Assembly (NCBI GenBank): GCA_016213405.1
Contig: JACRAM010000016.1
Coordinates: forward strand, 1-64,000
Direction of reading: 5' to 3'
From: Bacteroidota bacterium
GTDB lineage: Bacteria; Bacteroidota; Bacteroidia; Palsa-948
Length of the DNA stretch: 64,000 nucleotides
A model generated the notes under the pieces. That model saw only the letters and a list, made by a program, of their open reading frames with translations, searched no databases and had not been told where the DNA came from. The translations under genes were made by a program, and so were the position numbers. Positions 46,156-55,465 of this stretch are shown here, piece by piece; position 1 is the stretch's first letter, and each line of letters begins with the position of its first letter.

Positions 46156-46407
46156 ATGGCACAGACAGAAAAAATAGATTGTCCGCTCTCGAAACGCGAA
46201 CTGGAAGTGCTCTTCCTGATTGCACATGGGTATAAAAGCAAGCAAATTGCCGACCAGCTTTTTATTGATTACACCACTATTCGCACACACCGCCAAAACA
46301 TGATGAACAAAACCCGCACACACAATATGGCGCAGCTCTGCTCGCTTGCCGTAAAATCAGAATGGATAAAATTTGACCCGCTCCTTAACCTGAAAGAGGA
46401 AAAATAA
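46156..46407 (+). CDS. Single-domain LuxR/GerE-type DNA-binding regulator
   Basis: 83 residues containing only the helix-turn-helix: LSKRELEVLFLIAHGYKSKQ, IADQLFIDYTTIRTHRQNMM, then a short C-terminal segment. There is no receiver or ligand domain, so its activity must be set by expression or partners. It is divergent from the heptad-repeat and 240-aa genes and may control them. A terminator follows. Confidence 0.9.
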   Translation: MAQTEKIDCPLSKRELEVLFLIAHGYKSKQIADQLFIDYTTIRTHRQNMMNKTRTHNMAQLCSLAVKSEWIKFDPLLNLKEEK

Positions 46408-46408
46408 C

Positions 46409-46465
46409 AAAGGCGCTCCGTTTTATCCCGATGAATACGGGACAGGTCGGAACGCCTTTTCTTTT
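46409..46465. terminator. Terminator between convergent genes
   Basis: AAAGGCGCTCCG (46409-46420) pairs with CGGAACGCCTTT (46448-46459) with an inner TCCCG/CGGGA stem and a TTTTCTTTT tail. It serves the LuxR gene and probably the minus-strand gene ending at 46478. Confidence 0.85.
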
Positions 46466-46477
46466 GGTGAAAGGAAT

Positions 46478-47464
46478 TTACTCCTTAATAATCTTCTTCA
46501 CTGCTGTGCCGTTATCGGTTTTGAGTTGCAGGAAATAAATTCCGCTGTTCGCCTCGCTCAAATCAATTTGCTGATGTGCGGATGTGCAGATTTGCTGATA
46601 AATACATTCGCCATACACATTATAGATTTTCATCTGCACACTTTCTAATCCGCTCATCTGCACATTAAACAGCCCGCTGGTGGGATTAGGGAAAACTTTT
46701 ATATTATCCTCTATCTTAAAATCACTTATACCACCGATGCTATCACATGGCGTTATCAATACATTATCAATATAATAGTATGATGAATTATATGTACCAC
46801 CATAAAGTGAAGTGTCGCCTCCGCCCACAAAAACTCTATTTACTAGAGAATCGTCTTTGAAACTTCCAATGGTAATAAATTTTTCATCCCCTAAAGCAGT
46901 ATATTCTCCAGAAATTAAAGTCCAATTTATTTTATCACTTAAGAAATTACCTATTGGATTAACAATTTGTGGAATGTTATTTATTACTGTAAATGGTATT
47001 GTATCTTGTTTTACAGTATCAATTGAAAAATATACTCCTACATCATCAGTAGCAAAATTTGCACTGTCAGCTAAGGAAACATAAAACTCAATACAATATT
47101 TTTTATTTGCTTGCAAAGAATTATTAAGTTTTACTTCTATGTATTCTTTTGCATTTGGAAAATACGAACCATAAACATAAAAACCAGCATAAGCGACACC
47201 TGTTTTTGCATTTTGGTTCCCTATAAAATTACTTGGCACATCAGCGTTATAAAAATTTGGATAATTATTATAGCAAGAATTAAAATAATCAGAACTTCCG
47301 CTTATGTTTTGGTTATCACTTGGATTAAACCATGGAATTGCATGGTTAAGTTGTGCAATATTATTCGGGCAAGTATCAAACTGCTCAAAGGATGGGTTAG
47401 GCACAAGGTTTTGTCCAAACAAAGAATAAGAAAAGAAAAGGAATATGTAAAGGAGTTTTTTCAT
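46478..47464 (-). CDS. Secreted protein with T9SS type A sorting domain
   Basis: 328 residues. Signal peptide (MKKLLYIFLFFSYSLFG), then a jelly-roll-like domain opening LVPNPSFEQFDTCPNN, which resembles the N-terminal domain of many Bacteroidota secreted and OmpA-type proteins, and a type A sorting domain (about 255-328; VFPNPTSGLFNVQMSG ... NSGIYFLQLKTDNG). A repeat hairpin (46570-46666) is encoded within the sorting domain. Function unknown. Confidence 0.87.
   Translation of the reverse strand: MKKLLYIFLFFSYSLFGQNLVPNPSFEQFDTCPNNIAQLNHAIPWFNPSDNQNISGSSDYFNSCYNNYPNFYNADVPSNFIGNQNAKTGVAYAGFYVYGSYFPNAKEYIEVKLNNSLQANKKYCIEFYVSLADSANFATDDVGVYFSIDTVKQDTIPFTVINNIPQIVNPIGNFLSDKINWTLISGEYTALGDEKFITIGSFKDDSLVNRVFVGGGDTSLYGGTYNSSYYYIDNVLITPCDSIGGISDFKIEDNIKVFPNPTSGLFNVQMSGLESVQMKIYNVYGECIYQQICTSAHQQIDLSEANSGIYFLQLKTDNGTAVKKIIKE
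46570..46666. repeat. GATGTGC/GCACATC hairpin inside a sorting-domain coding region
   Basis: Left arm GCTGATGTGCGGATGTGCAG then ATTTGCTGAT; right arm CATCTGCACACTTTC then CGCTCATCTGCACATT. It is translated in frame across the T9SS domain. Confidence 0.82.
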
Positions 47465-47669
47465 TTATGCATAAAAGAGAGATTGAGCAATTGCTTTGTA
47501 AAGAACAGTAAAAGTTTTGATATGTGCAAGGGATTAATTTGTTTTGTTTGTAAGCAGAGCTTACCAGCTACTACGGCACGAAGGGAAAAACCTTCGCGCC
47601 TACCCAACTACAAAATACAACTTAGCGCGTACGGGGGAAGTGTAATTTAGTTTTCATATTAATGGAATA

Positions 47670-49135
47670 TTAATTGGTTACTATTATTTTTTTTATGAGT
47701 GTTTCTCTTACAGATATTATCTTGATAAAATAAATGCCTTTAGTAAATGGGCTTATATCTATTCCGATGTTTTTTGTTGAAGAATAAAGATTATCATAAA
47801 TTTTTATTCCAAATAGATTATATAATTCTATTGATTTTAATAAATCAGTTGGAGATTGAATATAAAGTATACTACTAACAGGGTTTGGAAATATTTTTAT
47901 AGAATAATTTCCAATCTCTTGGATGCCATTCAATTCAACTGCGCATGTATCGCAATTAAAATAACTTTCTATAAAATTGGGGAGACCATAACGGCAATAT
48001 TTTCCTGATAAATATAAGTCGTTTTCTAAAAAACTACAAGATGCGTACAACTTGTTTGGATAATTTATTGCACCCAATGTAGTTCCATCGTTAAATGTAA
48101 GGTTAATTCTTGATAAATATATTTTCCTGTCTGCTCCATTCTGTAATCCACAATACCAATATCCAGAGGAAGCGTAAATCAAGGTTTGCGAATTAATGAT
48201 GTCTTGTGGCGTACCTGCTAATAAATCGTATTGAAATAATTTACCCGGCTGAGGGCTTCCGCCACCAGTACCAAAGTATGAAATATATAATCTTGAATTA
48301 TTCGGAGAGAAGGAAGCGCCATAGGCGTATGAGTAAGCAACAGGCAGAGTCATTCCATTACTTACAACACCCGTAGAGTCATTAAAGTCGAATAATTCAA
48401 CTACTGAACTTTCTGATTGAAGAGAAACTATTTTTTTACCATTTGGCGAAAATTTTAGATACCCCACTGAATTGCCATCACTTGTAATTCCAGAATGAAC
48501 AGAGCCAATACTTGAAATTATCGGCACAGTATCCACACCACTATTTGTAACGAGATATGCAAAAAAATTATTACTGTTCCATTCATGAGTCATTACCCAT
48601 ACATCTTTTCCGTTAGTATGATATACTCCGGCAACTTTTTCGGCAACAGGTGTGTGAAGCAAAATATTTTTTTGCACCACTGTGCCAAGACCGCTGTTTA
48701 CTTCATATTAATAACAGAGTATCGTAAGCCCGTTGCTAAGGCGGTTGCACAACCTGTAGTAAATACAAAAAAAATGGAATCATTATTAGGTTCAGGCGCA
48801 ATTAATGCACCTTGTGTAGCACTCCAACAACCGCCAATGTTTGTCCCGTTTTGCATTGCCTGATGATTCTTATTATAAACCGTTTCTCCATCTGTATAAA
48901 ACAATAAGTTGCCAGCAGTATCAGAAAATGTAGCACATCCTTCAAAATTGTTATATACGCCATTTACGTCCGGCACTGCTGACCCACTGCTAAAATCTAA
49001 TCCTGCTTGATTTCCAAAATACCAGTGGTAAGTGCGCTTTATGTCGGGGTTTTGGGAAAAGCAAAAAGAAGTAGGCAATAGACAATAGACAGTAAACAAA
49101 AAGAAGGAAGGAAATATTTTAGTAAAGTTATTCAT
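47670..49135 (-). pseudogene. Frameshifted secreted propeller-like protein with T9SS type A domain
   Basis: Two consecutive frames encode one protein. The first (48698-49135) has a signal peptide and the opening TYHWYFGNQAGLDFSSG ... LLFYTDGETVYNKNHQAM typical of a Bacteroidota propeller family, and ends ...YSVINMK-stop. The second (47670-48680) resumes with VNSGLGTVVQKNILLHTP if one base is added at about 48700-48703, and runs to a sorting domain (IFPNPVSSILYIQSP ... FTKGIYFIKIISV). A single missing base explains the break. It may be a genuine recent mutation or an assembly error. The signal peptide is encoded by a GCCTACT/GTCTATT heptamer run. Confidence 0.85.
49071..49097. repeat. Heptamer run in signal-peptide coding region (minus)
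   Basis: GTAGGCA, ATAGACA, ATAGACA, GTAAAC on the plus strand; on the minus strand it encodes FTVYCLLPT. Same word family as 16267-16290 and 60296-60328. Confidence 0.85.
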
Positions 49136-49212
49136 TCATAAAAGAGCGGTTGAGCAAAGGATACAACAAAGTAACGCAAATTACTTTACTTGCGCAAATC
49201 AATTTACTGAAA

Positions 49213-49250
49213 ACAAAAAAAAAACCTGACAGTATCGTCAGGGGGGTTTC
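49213..49250 (-). terminator. Terminator downstream of the 16-repeat adhesin
   Basis: Minus-strand stem CCTGAC / GTCAGG with a short loop, followed by a run of ten T. A second stem, CTCCGAAGG/CCTTCGGAG (49280-49309), lies between it and the adhesin stop codon. Confidence 0.85.
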
Positions 49251-49313
49251 TTTTGCAAAAAGATTATTACTTTATCTCACTCCGAAGGTCACTAAGGACT
49301 CCTTCGGAGAGTC

Positions 49314-52300
49314 TTAACGGACCAGCGAAACGTTGCCGTTCTTATTAATAAAGTCCTCCGTAATCAGATTAACATTCAGGATATAGAAGAACACAGCCGG
49401 GTCGCATAGTTTTCCTTTAAAGTAGCCATCCCATCCGTCATTTGATTTATTAACGATGCTAACATCATCGGTATGATACACCACCTGCCCCCATCGGTTA
49501 TAAATGGTGAAGTCAAGCGATTTTATGCAGGGCGTTCTGATGGTTACAAAATCATTTTTACCGTCAGCATTCGGAGAAAATGCGCTGGGTATGAAAATAT
49601 CTTCGCACTCAATCCGCACATTAACAATCACTGTGTCAGTGGCTGTACATCCGTTGGCATCAGTTGTAGTGAGAATATAAGTAGTTGTAGCGGTTGGATT
49701 AGCAACAGGATTAGGACAAGTTCCGCAGTTCAAACCGGTGGTAGGGTTCCAGTTGTAGGTTCCGGTGCTGGTAGTTCCTGTAAGTGTAGTTTGCGCTCCA
49801 ATGAGTATTGTGTAAGGATTAGCGGTTGCCAAAGCAGTTGGCACAGGGGAAACATTCACATTGATGGTGGCTGTATCAGAACTGCAGGCATTTGATCCAA
49901 TCACAGTGTAAGTTGTGCTTGTAGTCGGAGAATCTGTAATGGTTGCAGAAGTTGCACCATTATTCCACCATGAATAAGCCCCACCACCTGATGCTGTAAG
50001 AGTTATTGAGACTCCGGCACAAATGCTTGTTATCCCGTTCACAGAAACATTCACAGGAGGAATCACATTTATCAAAGCGCTGGCACTGGCAGTGCAGCCA
50101 TTCGCATCCGTAACAGTTACAGCATAAGTTGTGTCTGCTGTAGGACACACATTAATAGAAGAAGTGGACTGCCCGCTTGACCACACATACGTGTTGCCGC
50201 CAAAAGCAAACAGCGAATCGCATCCACCCACGCAAATGATGGCGGAAGTTGCAGTAACCGAAGCGGTGGGAAGAGGATTGACTCCAATTGAAATGCTGGT
50301 TGTATCGGCACATCCGCCATTGGAAACAATTACTGAATAGGTGGTGGGAGAAACAGGATTCACAACAATCACAGGAGTTGTTTGTCCGCCAGGTGTCCAT
50401 GAATAAGCAGCTCCACCGCTGCCGGTGAGAGTAGTAGAACTTCCTGCGCAAACCGTTGTTGAACCGGTTACCGTAATGCTTGCTGTGGGCTGAGCAGTTA
50501 CAGTAACAGAGAATGTGGCAGTGCCAGTACAGCCCAGCGCATTGGTAGCGGTAACTGTATAATCAGTGTTTGTTGTTGGAAATACCGATATTGAAGTTGA
50601 TGTCTGCCCTCCGGGATTCCACACATACGTTCCTCCGCCTGATGCGGTAAGCGTTGTGGGTTGCCCTGAACAGATAGTAGAATTTGTTCCCGTAATAGAA
50701 GCGGTAACCGAGCCAACATTCACAGTAGCGCTCGCTGTGTCGGTGCAGCCGTTGGCGCCCGTTACAGTAACAGTATATCCGGTATTGGTTGTTGGTGAAA
50801 CAGTAATTGAAGTGGTGGTCTGCGCTGTCGGATTCCAAACATACGTTCCACCGCCCGATGCGGTAAGCGTTGTGCTGCTTCCGTTGCAGATAGTGGTGTT
50901 TCCGCTGATAGCAGCAGCGGGCAATGCATTCACATTTACCACAACAGAATCCTCTGCTGTTCCGCAGGAATTTGTTACAGAAAATGTATAGGTGGTGGTG
51001 GTGGTTGGATTAACCACAATTGAAATAGTTATTTGTCCGCCCGGATTCCAAAGATAAGTTCCGGTGCCGGCTCCTGTGAGAGTTGTATTGCTTCCGTTGC
51101 AGATAGTAGCATCCGTTCCCGCGTTTGCAGTAGGCAAGGGATTTACCGTCACAGAAATAGCAGCGGTGTCGGAACATCCGTTCCCGTCTGTAACAGTTAC
51201 CGTATAACCTGTGGCAGAAGTAAGATTCACAATGAGTGTATCGGTTGTCGCGCCTGTGTTCCATACATATCCCGTTCCACCGGTTGCCACCAGCGTGTCA
51301 TTCAGCCCAAAACAAATAGTTGAGTTTCCGGCAATAGCCGCAGTGGGCAATGCATTTACATTTATGGTCAGCGTATCTGAATCGGTGCATCCGAATGAAT
51401 CGGTGATGGTAACGGTGTAGTTGGTTGCCGAAGTGGGAGAAACTGTGATGCAGGAAGTGGTGGGTCCCGCACTCCATGCATACGTTCCGCCACCGGTTGC
51501 ACAAAGAGTGGATGAACTGCCGGAACATACGGGAGAATTTCCGCTCACCGTTGCAAGGGGCGCATCAATAATTACCCACACGGAATCTTCTGCTGTTCCG
51601 CATCCGGTAGTAATTGTTACTGTATAATTTGTTGAAGCCGTTGGATTAGCCGTTGGATTAGCAATGCTTGTATTATTCAATCCTGTTCCGGGAGACCATG
51701 CATAAGTTCCGCTTCCGCTGGCAATAAGTGTTGTATTTCCGCCCATACATATTGTTGCATCTGTTCCAGCATTTACTGAAGGAGTGGTGGTGATGGTCAC
51801 CATAACAGAATCATCTATGCTTCCGCAAGAGTTTGTTACTGTAACCGTATAAGAAGTTGTTACTGTGGGGTTCGCTGTAGGATTTGCATCGGTTGTGCTG
51901 CTTAACCCTGTTGATGGCGACCAGAGAAAAGTTCCGTTTCCTGTTGCGTTGAGTGTTGTATTAAAACCCGAACAGATGGAAACATCCGTTCCTGCATTTG
52001 CAGTTGGAAGTGGATTAACGGTAACCGTAAAGACATCATCATCCGAACATCCGTTTGCATCGGTTGCTGTTACCGTATAAGTTGTTGTTGATGTGGGATT
52101 GTCAGTAAGTGGATTCGAAGTGGAACCATTATTCCACCATGAAAAACTTGTTCCACCGGAAGCGGTGAGCGTTGTGGTTTGTCCTACGCAAATCGGATTG
52201 GTTCCCCCAATTCCTGCAACAGCAGCAGAAAATATATCTACGGTTGAAGTTGCGGTGTTAGAACATCCGTTCGCATCCGTTCCCCAAACGGTGTAGGTTG

Positions 52301-53204
52301 TAGAAGTAGTTGGACTTACAGTAATTGAAGTGGTTACCGCACCTGTGCTCCAGGAATAACTTGTGCCTCCTGAGCCGGTAAGTGTGGCGCTGTTTCCATT
52401 ACAAATGGAGGTAGCTCCTCCGCTGATAGAAACTGCAGGAAGCGCGTTCACATTTACAGTGGCAGTTGCCGTGTTTGAACATCCAACCGCATCGGTTCCC
52501 CAAACAGTGTAAGTGGTGGAAGACGGAGGGCTTACCGTAATTGGATTTGTTACCGCGCCTGTGCTCCATGAATAGGTGGAACCTCCTGTGCCGGTAAGTG
52601 TTGCGCTGGTGCCGTTGCAAATGGAGGATGCCGCTCCGCTTATTGAAATACTAGGAGGAGAATTTATATTCACAGTTCCGGTTGCTGTGTTGGAACATCC
52701 TGCGGCATTTGTTCCCCAAACCGTATAACTCGTAGCGGTGGTTGGCGATACCGTAATTGAAGTGGTTACTGCGCCAGTGCTCCAGGAATAGGTTGAGCCG
52801 CCAGTGCCGCTAAGCGTTGCACCGTTTCCTATGCAAATTGATCCTGCTCCGGTCATGCCAACACCGGGGAGCGCGTTTACAGTAACGGTAACCGTTCCGG
52901 TTTCTGTACAAGAAACGCCATCCGTAACAAGGCAGGTATAGGTTTGAGTTCCGGCAGGAGTGGCAACAGGATTTGAAAGATTGGGATTGTTTAAAGTTCC
53001 AACAGGTGTCCATGCGTAAGTATAGGGAGCGCTGGTGCCGCTTCCGGTTGCATTAAGAGTTGCAGATTGCCCTGCGCAGATAGTAACATTTGCAGACATG
53101 GTAACCACAGGCGGTGTACACATGGTCTTTAAATGTTTCTGAGCAACAGAGGGATTGATGGCAATGGCAAACAGGAATAAAAGAAAAAGTATGAATCGTT
53201 TCAT
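49314..53204 (-). CDS. Giant adhesin with 16 Ig-like repeats and T9SS type B domain
   Basis: 1296 residues. Signal peptide (about 1-21), then 16 tandem beta-sandwich repeats of ~72 residues, each with a SICNGNSATLTGSGG opening, a YSWSTGAVTTSITVSPTT centre and a YTV...DANGCSNTAT ending, most holding a pair of cysteines that could bridge. The C-terminal ~95 residues (IFIPSAFSPNADGKND ... YNRWGQVVYHTDD) are a gliding-type (type B) sorting domain. Similar to SprB-like surface adhesins exported by T9SS with PorP/SprF partners. A TATATTTG promoter and a clear terminator suggest a single-gene unit. Confidence 0.92.
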   Translation of the reverse strand: MKRFILFLLFLFAIAINPSVAQKHLKTMCTPPVVTMSANVTICAGQSATLNATGSGTSAPYTYAWTPVGTLNNPNLSNPVATPAGTQTYTCLVTDGVSCTETGTVTVTVNALPGVGMTGAGSICIGNGATLSGTGGSTYSWSTGAVTTSITVSPTTATSYTVWGTNAAGCSNTATGTVNINSPPSISISGAASSICNGTSATLTGTGGSTYSWSTGAVTNPITVSPPSSTTYTVWGTDAVGCSNTATATVNVNALPAVSISGGATSICNGNSATLTGSGGTSYSWSTGAVTTSITVSPTTSTTYTVWGTDANGCSNTATSTVDIFSAAVAGIGGTNPICVGQTTTLTASGGTSFSWWNNGSTSNPLTDNPTSTTTYTVTATDANGCSDDDVFTVTVNPLPTANAGTDVSICSGFNTTLNATGNGTFLWSPSTGLSSTTDANPTANPTVTTSYTVTVTNSCGSIDDSVMVTITTTPSVNAGTDATICMGGNTTLIASGSGTYAWSPGTGLNNTSIANPTANPTASTNYTVTITTGCGTAEDSVWVIIDAPLATVSGNSPVCSGSSSTLCATGGGTYAWSAGPTTSCITVSPTSATNYTVTITDSFGCTDSDTLTINVNALPTAAIAGNSTICFGLNDTLVATGGTGYVWNTGATTDTLIVNLTSATGYTVTVTDGNGCSDTAAISVTVNPLPTANAGTDATICNGSNTTLTGAGTGTYLWNPGGQITISIVVNPTTTTTYTFSVTNSCGTAEDSVVVNVNALPAAAISGNTTICNGSSTTLTASGGGTYVWNPTAQTTTSITVSPTTNTGYTVTVTGANGCTDTASATVNVGSVTASITGTNSTICSGQPTTLTASGGGTYVWNPGGQTSTSISVFPTTNTDYTVTATNALGCTGTATFSVTVTAQPTASITVTGSTTVCAGSSTTLTGSGGAAYSWTPGGQTTPVIVVNPVSPTTYSVIVSNGGCADTTSISIGVNPLPTASVTATSAIICVGGCDSLFAFGGNTYVWSSGQSTSSINVCPTADTTYAVTVTDANGCTASASALINVIPPVNVSVNGITSICAGVSITLTASGGGAYSWWNNGATSATITDSPTTSTTYTVIGSNACSSDTATINVNVSPVPTALATANPYTILIGAQTTLTGTTSTGTYNWNPTTGLNCGTCPNPVANPTATTTYILTTTDANGCTATDTVIVNVRIECEDIFIPSAFSPNADGKNDFVTIRTPCIKSLDFTIYNRWGQVVYHTDDVSIVNKSNDGWDGYFKGKLCDPAVFFYILNVNLITEDFINKNGNVSLVR

Positions 53205-53266
53205 GAGATGGGATGAGTTAATTTGGAAAATACAAAATTCATCGTCAGGAATTTAATCGGGGTGTA

Positions 53267-53274
53267 CAAATATA
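53267..53274 (-). promoter_or_regulatory. Putative -7 element of the adhesin gene
   Basis: Minus strand TATATTTG matches TAnnTTTG, 63 nt before the ATG at 53204. The -33 element is unclear. Confidence 0.45.
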
Positions 53275-53424
53275 TACATTAATATTTCAATGATGCAGTT
53301 GTAAAGTTATTTTTTAAACAATAAGATAAACAACTATATTGCAAGGTTAAGTAGGCTTATGAATATTGCCAAATCTATTATTGACTGATAATTAGGAATC
53401 AATCCATCCTGTTGCATAAAAAAA

Positions 53425-53591
53425 GTTAGTATACTAACGCAAGTTGCTAGTTCGTGCACTATGAAAAATATATCGGGGCTAAAGCCCATTATCTCCTGCT
53501 ATTCCTGTAACCCCATCCTTAAGGATGGGGTTAATGAGTCACGGAGAGAAAAGGGCTTTAGCCCTGAAACAACTAGCAACTTACGTTATAC
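53425..53591. repeat. Nested cruciform element (gene-free region 53205-53661)
   Basis: The outer arms GTATACTAACGCAAGTTGCT and its near-complement end at 53591; middle arms GGGGCTAAAGCCC (53475) and GGGCTTTAGCCC (53553); the centre is the perfect 24-bp palindrome AACCCCATCCTT/AAGGATGGGGTT (53509-53532). The left edge is another palindrome, GTTAGTATACTAAC. No gene is seen in this gap. Confidence 0.85.
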
Positions 53592-53632
53592 TATTTGATT
53601 AGTACGGAAAACCATTGTTACAATTCAAATAT

Positions 53633-53640
53633 TAAATTTG
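53633..53640 (+). promoter_or_regulatory. Putative -7 element of the thioredoxin-like gene
   Basis: TAAATTTG matches TAnnTTTG, with a TTG at 53615-53617 at a somewhat short spacing. Its position rules out the ATG at 53638 and supports the one at 53662. Confidence 0.5.
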
Positions 53641-53661
53641 CAAACCATTAACGAAATACGT

Positions 53662-55125
53662 ATGAGAACTAAATTACTAATTTCCTTTTTCAATATCGCC
53701 TGCAGCTTTTTGTCATTCACATTTTCTTTTTCACAAGCCAGCTACACCATCAAAGGGAAAATCAAAGGGCTGCACGATACGGTTTGTTATTTCGGAAATC
53801 ATTACGGCAATAAGCAGTATGTGAAGGATACCACCAGGGTTGACAAGGACGGCAATTTTGTTTTCAAGGGAAATAAAAAACTGGATGGCGGAATTTATCT
53901 CATTGTTCTTCCCAGCAAAAAGTATTTTGAAATCCTGATTGATAAAGAGCAGAACTTTTATGTAGAAACCGACACCACATCCAAGATGGTTGAACGCATG
54001 AAGATAAAAGGTTCGGAGGACAATATTGCATTCTACAAATACCTGCATTTTATTTCTGACGAGCAAAGCAAAGCTGAGCCGATGAGAAAAAGAATCGTCA
54101 AAATCAAAGAGGATTCTCTTGCTGCCGCCACTGCCAAAAAAGATTCTATAAAAATTCTGCAGGATAAAGTCAGCGCCATTGACAGAGAGGTAGAAAAATA
54201 TAAAGAGGATTTTATCAAAATGCATCCTGAATCTTTCCTTACTGCAATCTTTAAGGCGCAGACTGAAGTGCCCACACCGGAAACTCCCTTGCTTCCCAAC
54301 GGAAAAAAAGATTCAACCTTTCCTTACTTTTATTACAAGCAGCATTACTGGGATAATATTCCTCTCACGGATGACCGGCTGCTGCGTACTCCCATTTTTC
54401 ACGCCAAGCTGAAATATTTTTTTGATAAAGTAGTGGTTCAGCATCCTGACTCCATCATTAAGGAATCAGATATTCTCATAGACAAAACAAAGGGGAACAA
54501 AGAAACATTCAAGTACATTGTTTACTATATGACCTACACCTATGAAACATCTGCCATCATGGGAATGGATGCCGTGTTTGTTCATGAAGTGGAAAAATTT
54601 TACGTGACTAAAAAAGCCTTTTGGGTGGATTCCATCCAAATACAGAAAATAGTTCACAGGGGAATGACACTTAAGCCGCTTCTGCTCGGCAAACCATCGC
54701 CTCCCATCATCATGCAGGATTCTTCCGATAAAAATATTTCTCTTTATGAAGTGAAAGCAAAATACACCGTGCTTATTTTCTGGGATCCCGATTGCGGCCA
54801 CTGCCAGAAAGTTTTACCAAAGCTCAAAGAGGTGTATGACAAATCTCTTAAATCAAAAGGCGTGGAAGTTTTCGCAGTGGATATTGAAGACGATGCAGCC
54901 AAATGGAAAAAATTTGTTGTTGATAAAAAAATGAACTGGATCAACACGCACGACAAGTACAAGCAATATTATCTGCGTGAATTATTTGACATTTACAGCA
55001 CTCCTGTTATTTATATACTTGATGAGAACAAGCGCATCCAGGCAAAGCGCATTGATGTGGACCAACTCGATGACTTTATTGACCACCTGGAGAAAGTGAA
55101 GGAGATGGAGAAGAAACGACAATAG
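53662..55125 (+). CDS. Periplasmic thioredoxin-like protein (DUF4369 / TlpA type)
   Basis: 487 residues from ATG 53662. Signal peptide, then a DUF4369-like beta domain (YTIKGKIKGLHDTVCYFGNH ... KLDGGIYLIVLP), a helical middle region (about 120-340), and a thioredoxin fold with the active-site motif CGHC at residues 378-381 (LIFWDPDCGHCQKVLPKL), followed by YSTPVIYILDENKRI with the cis-proline. It would act as a thiol-disulfide oxidoreductase in the periplasm. A repeat-rich gap precedes it. Confidence 0.9.
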   Translation: MRTKLLISFFNIACSFLSFTFSFSQASYTIKGKIKGLHDTVCYFGNHYGNKQYVKDTTRVDKDGNFVFKGNKKLDGGIYLIVLPSKKYFEILIDKEQNFYVETDTTSKMVERMKIKGSEDNIAFYKYLHFISDEQSKAEPMRKRIVKIKEDSLAAATAKKDSIKILQDKVSAIDREVEKYKEDFIKMHPESFLTAIFKAQTEVPTPETPLLPNGKKDSTFPYFYYKQHYWDNIPLTDDRLLRTPIFHAKLKYFFDKVVVQHPDSIIKESDILIDKTKGNKETFKYIVYYMTYTYETSAIMGMDAVFVHEVEKFYVTKKAFWVDSIQIQKIVHRGMTLKPLLLGKPSPPIIMQDSSDKNISLYEVKAKYTVLIFWDPDCGHCQKVLPKLKEVYDKSLKSKGVEVFAVDIEDDAAKWKKFVVDKKMNWINTHDKYKQYYLRELFDIYSTPVIYILDENKRIQAKRIDVDQLDDFIDHLEKVKEMEKKRQ

Positions 55126-55190
55126 TTTACAGTTTACGGTCTTCTGTTTCCAGTTCAACAACCGTAAACTACAGACAGGAAACCGTAAAC
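55124..55190. repeat. GTTTACA/GTAAACC heptamer hairpin between convergent genes
   Basis: Left arm AGTTTACAGTTTACGGTCTT then CTGTTTCC; right arm AACCGTAAACTACAGACAGG then AAACCGTAAAC. It spans exactly from the stop codon of the thioredoxin-like gene to the stop of the minus-strand gene at 55191 and could double as a terminator. Confidence 0.9.
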
Positions 55191-55397
55191 CTATTTATCT
55201 TCCGCCTTATACAGCACAGCGAAGATGAACAGCGCAATAGCGGATGAAACAAAAATCACCAGCAACGTGCTGAGAGATTTCTGAAGTATCTGTTCAATCT
55301 GAATAATGTCCCATATGGCAAGTATGGAAACAATGGTGAAGAACAGAACAAGCGCAACCAGCGCGATGGCGGAAATTTTTCTTACTAATGCTATCAT
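55191..55397 (-). CDS. Small two-helix membrane protein
   Basis: 68 residues from ATG 55397; the longer ORF adds a basic leader that overlaps the neighbouring start. Two hydrophobic helices (about 8-28 and 42-62; KISAIALVALVLFFTIVSIL and STLLVIFVSSAIALFIFAVL) are joined by a short polar loop. No family recognised; divergent from the DUF6580 gene. Confidence 0.6.
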   Translation of the reverse strand: MIALVRKISAIALVALVLFFTIVSILAIWDIIQIEQILQKSLSTLLVIFVSSAIALFIFAVLYKAEDK

Positions 55398-55465
55398 GGT
55401 GTTATTTTTTTTATTTCGTGATTGAGGATTAAAGATTATTTTTGTAATTCCAAAAGTAAAAAAAT

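Noticed and set aside
48661-48712. Programmed frameshifting in the broken T9SS cargo gene
   Set aside because: The break is next to ATG-AAG-TAA. The A-run that could be slippery lies downstream of the break in the reading direction and already in the restored frame.
53638-53661. Earlier ATG for the thioredoxin-like protein
   Set aside because: It overlaps the promoter -7 box, so it would not be on the transcript; the ATG at 53662 directly begins a signal peptide.
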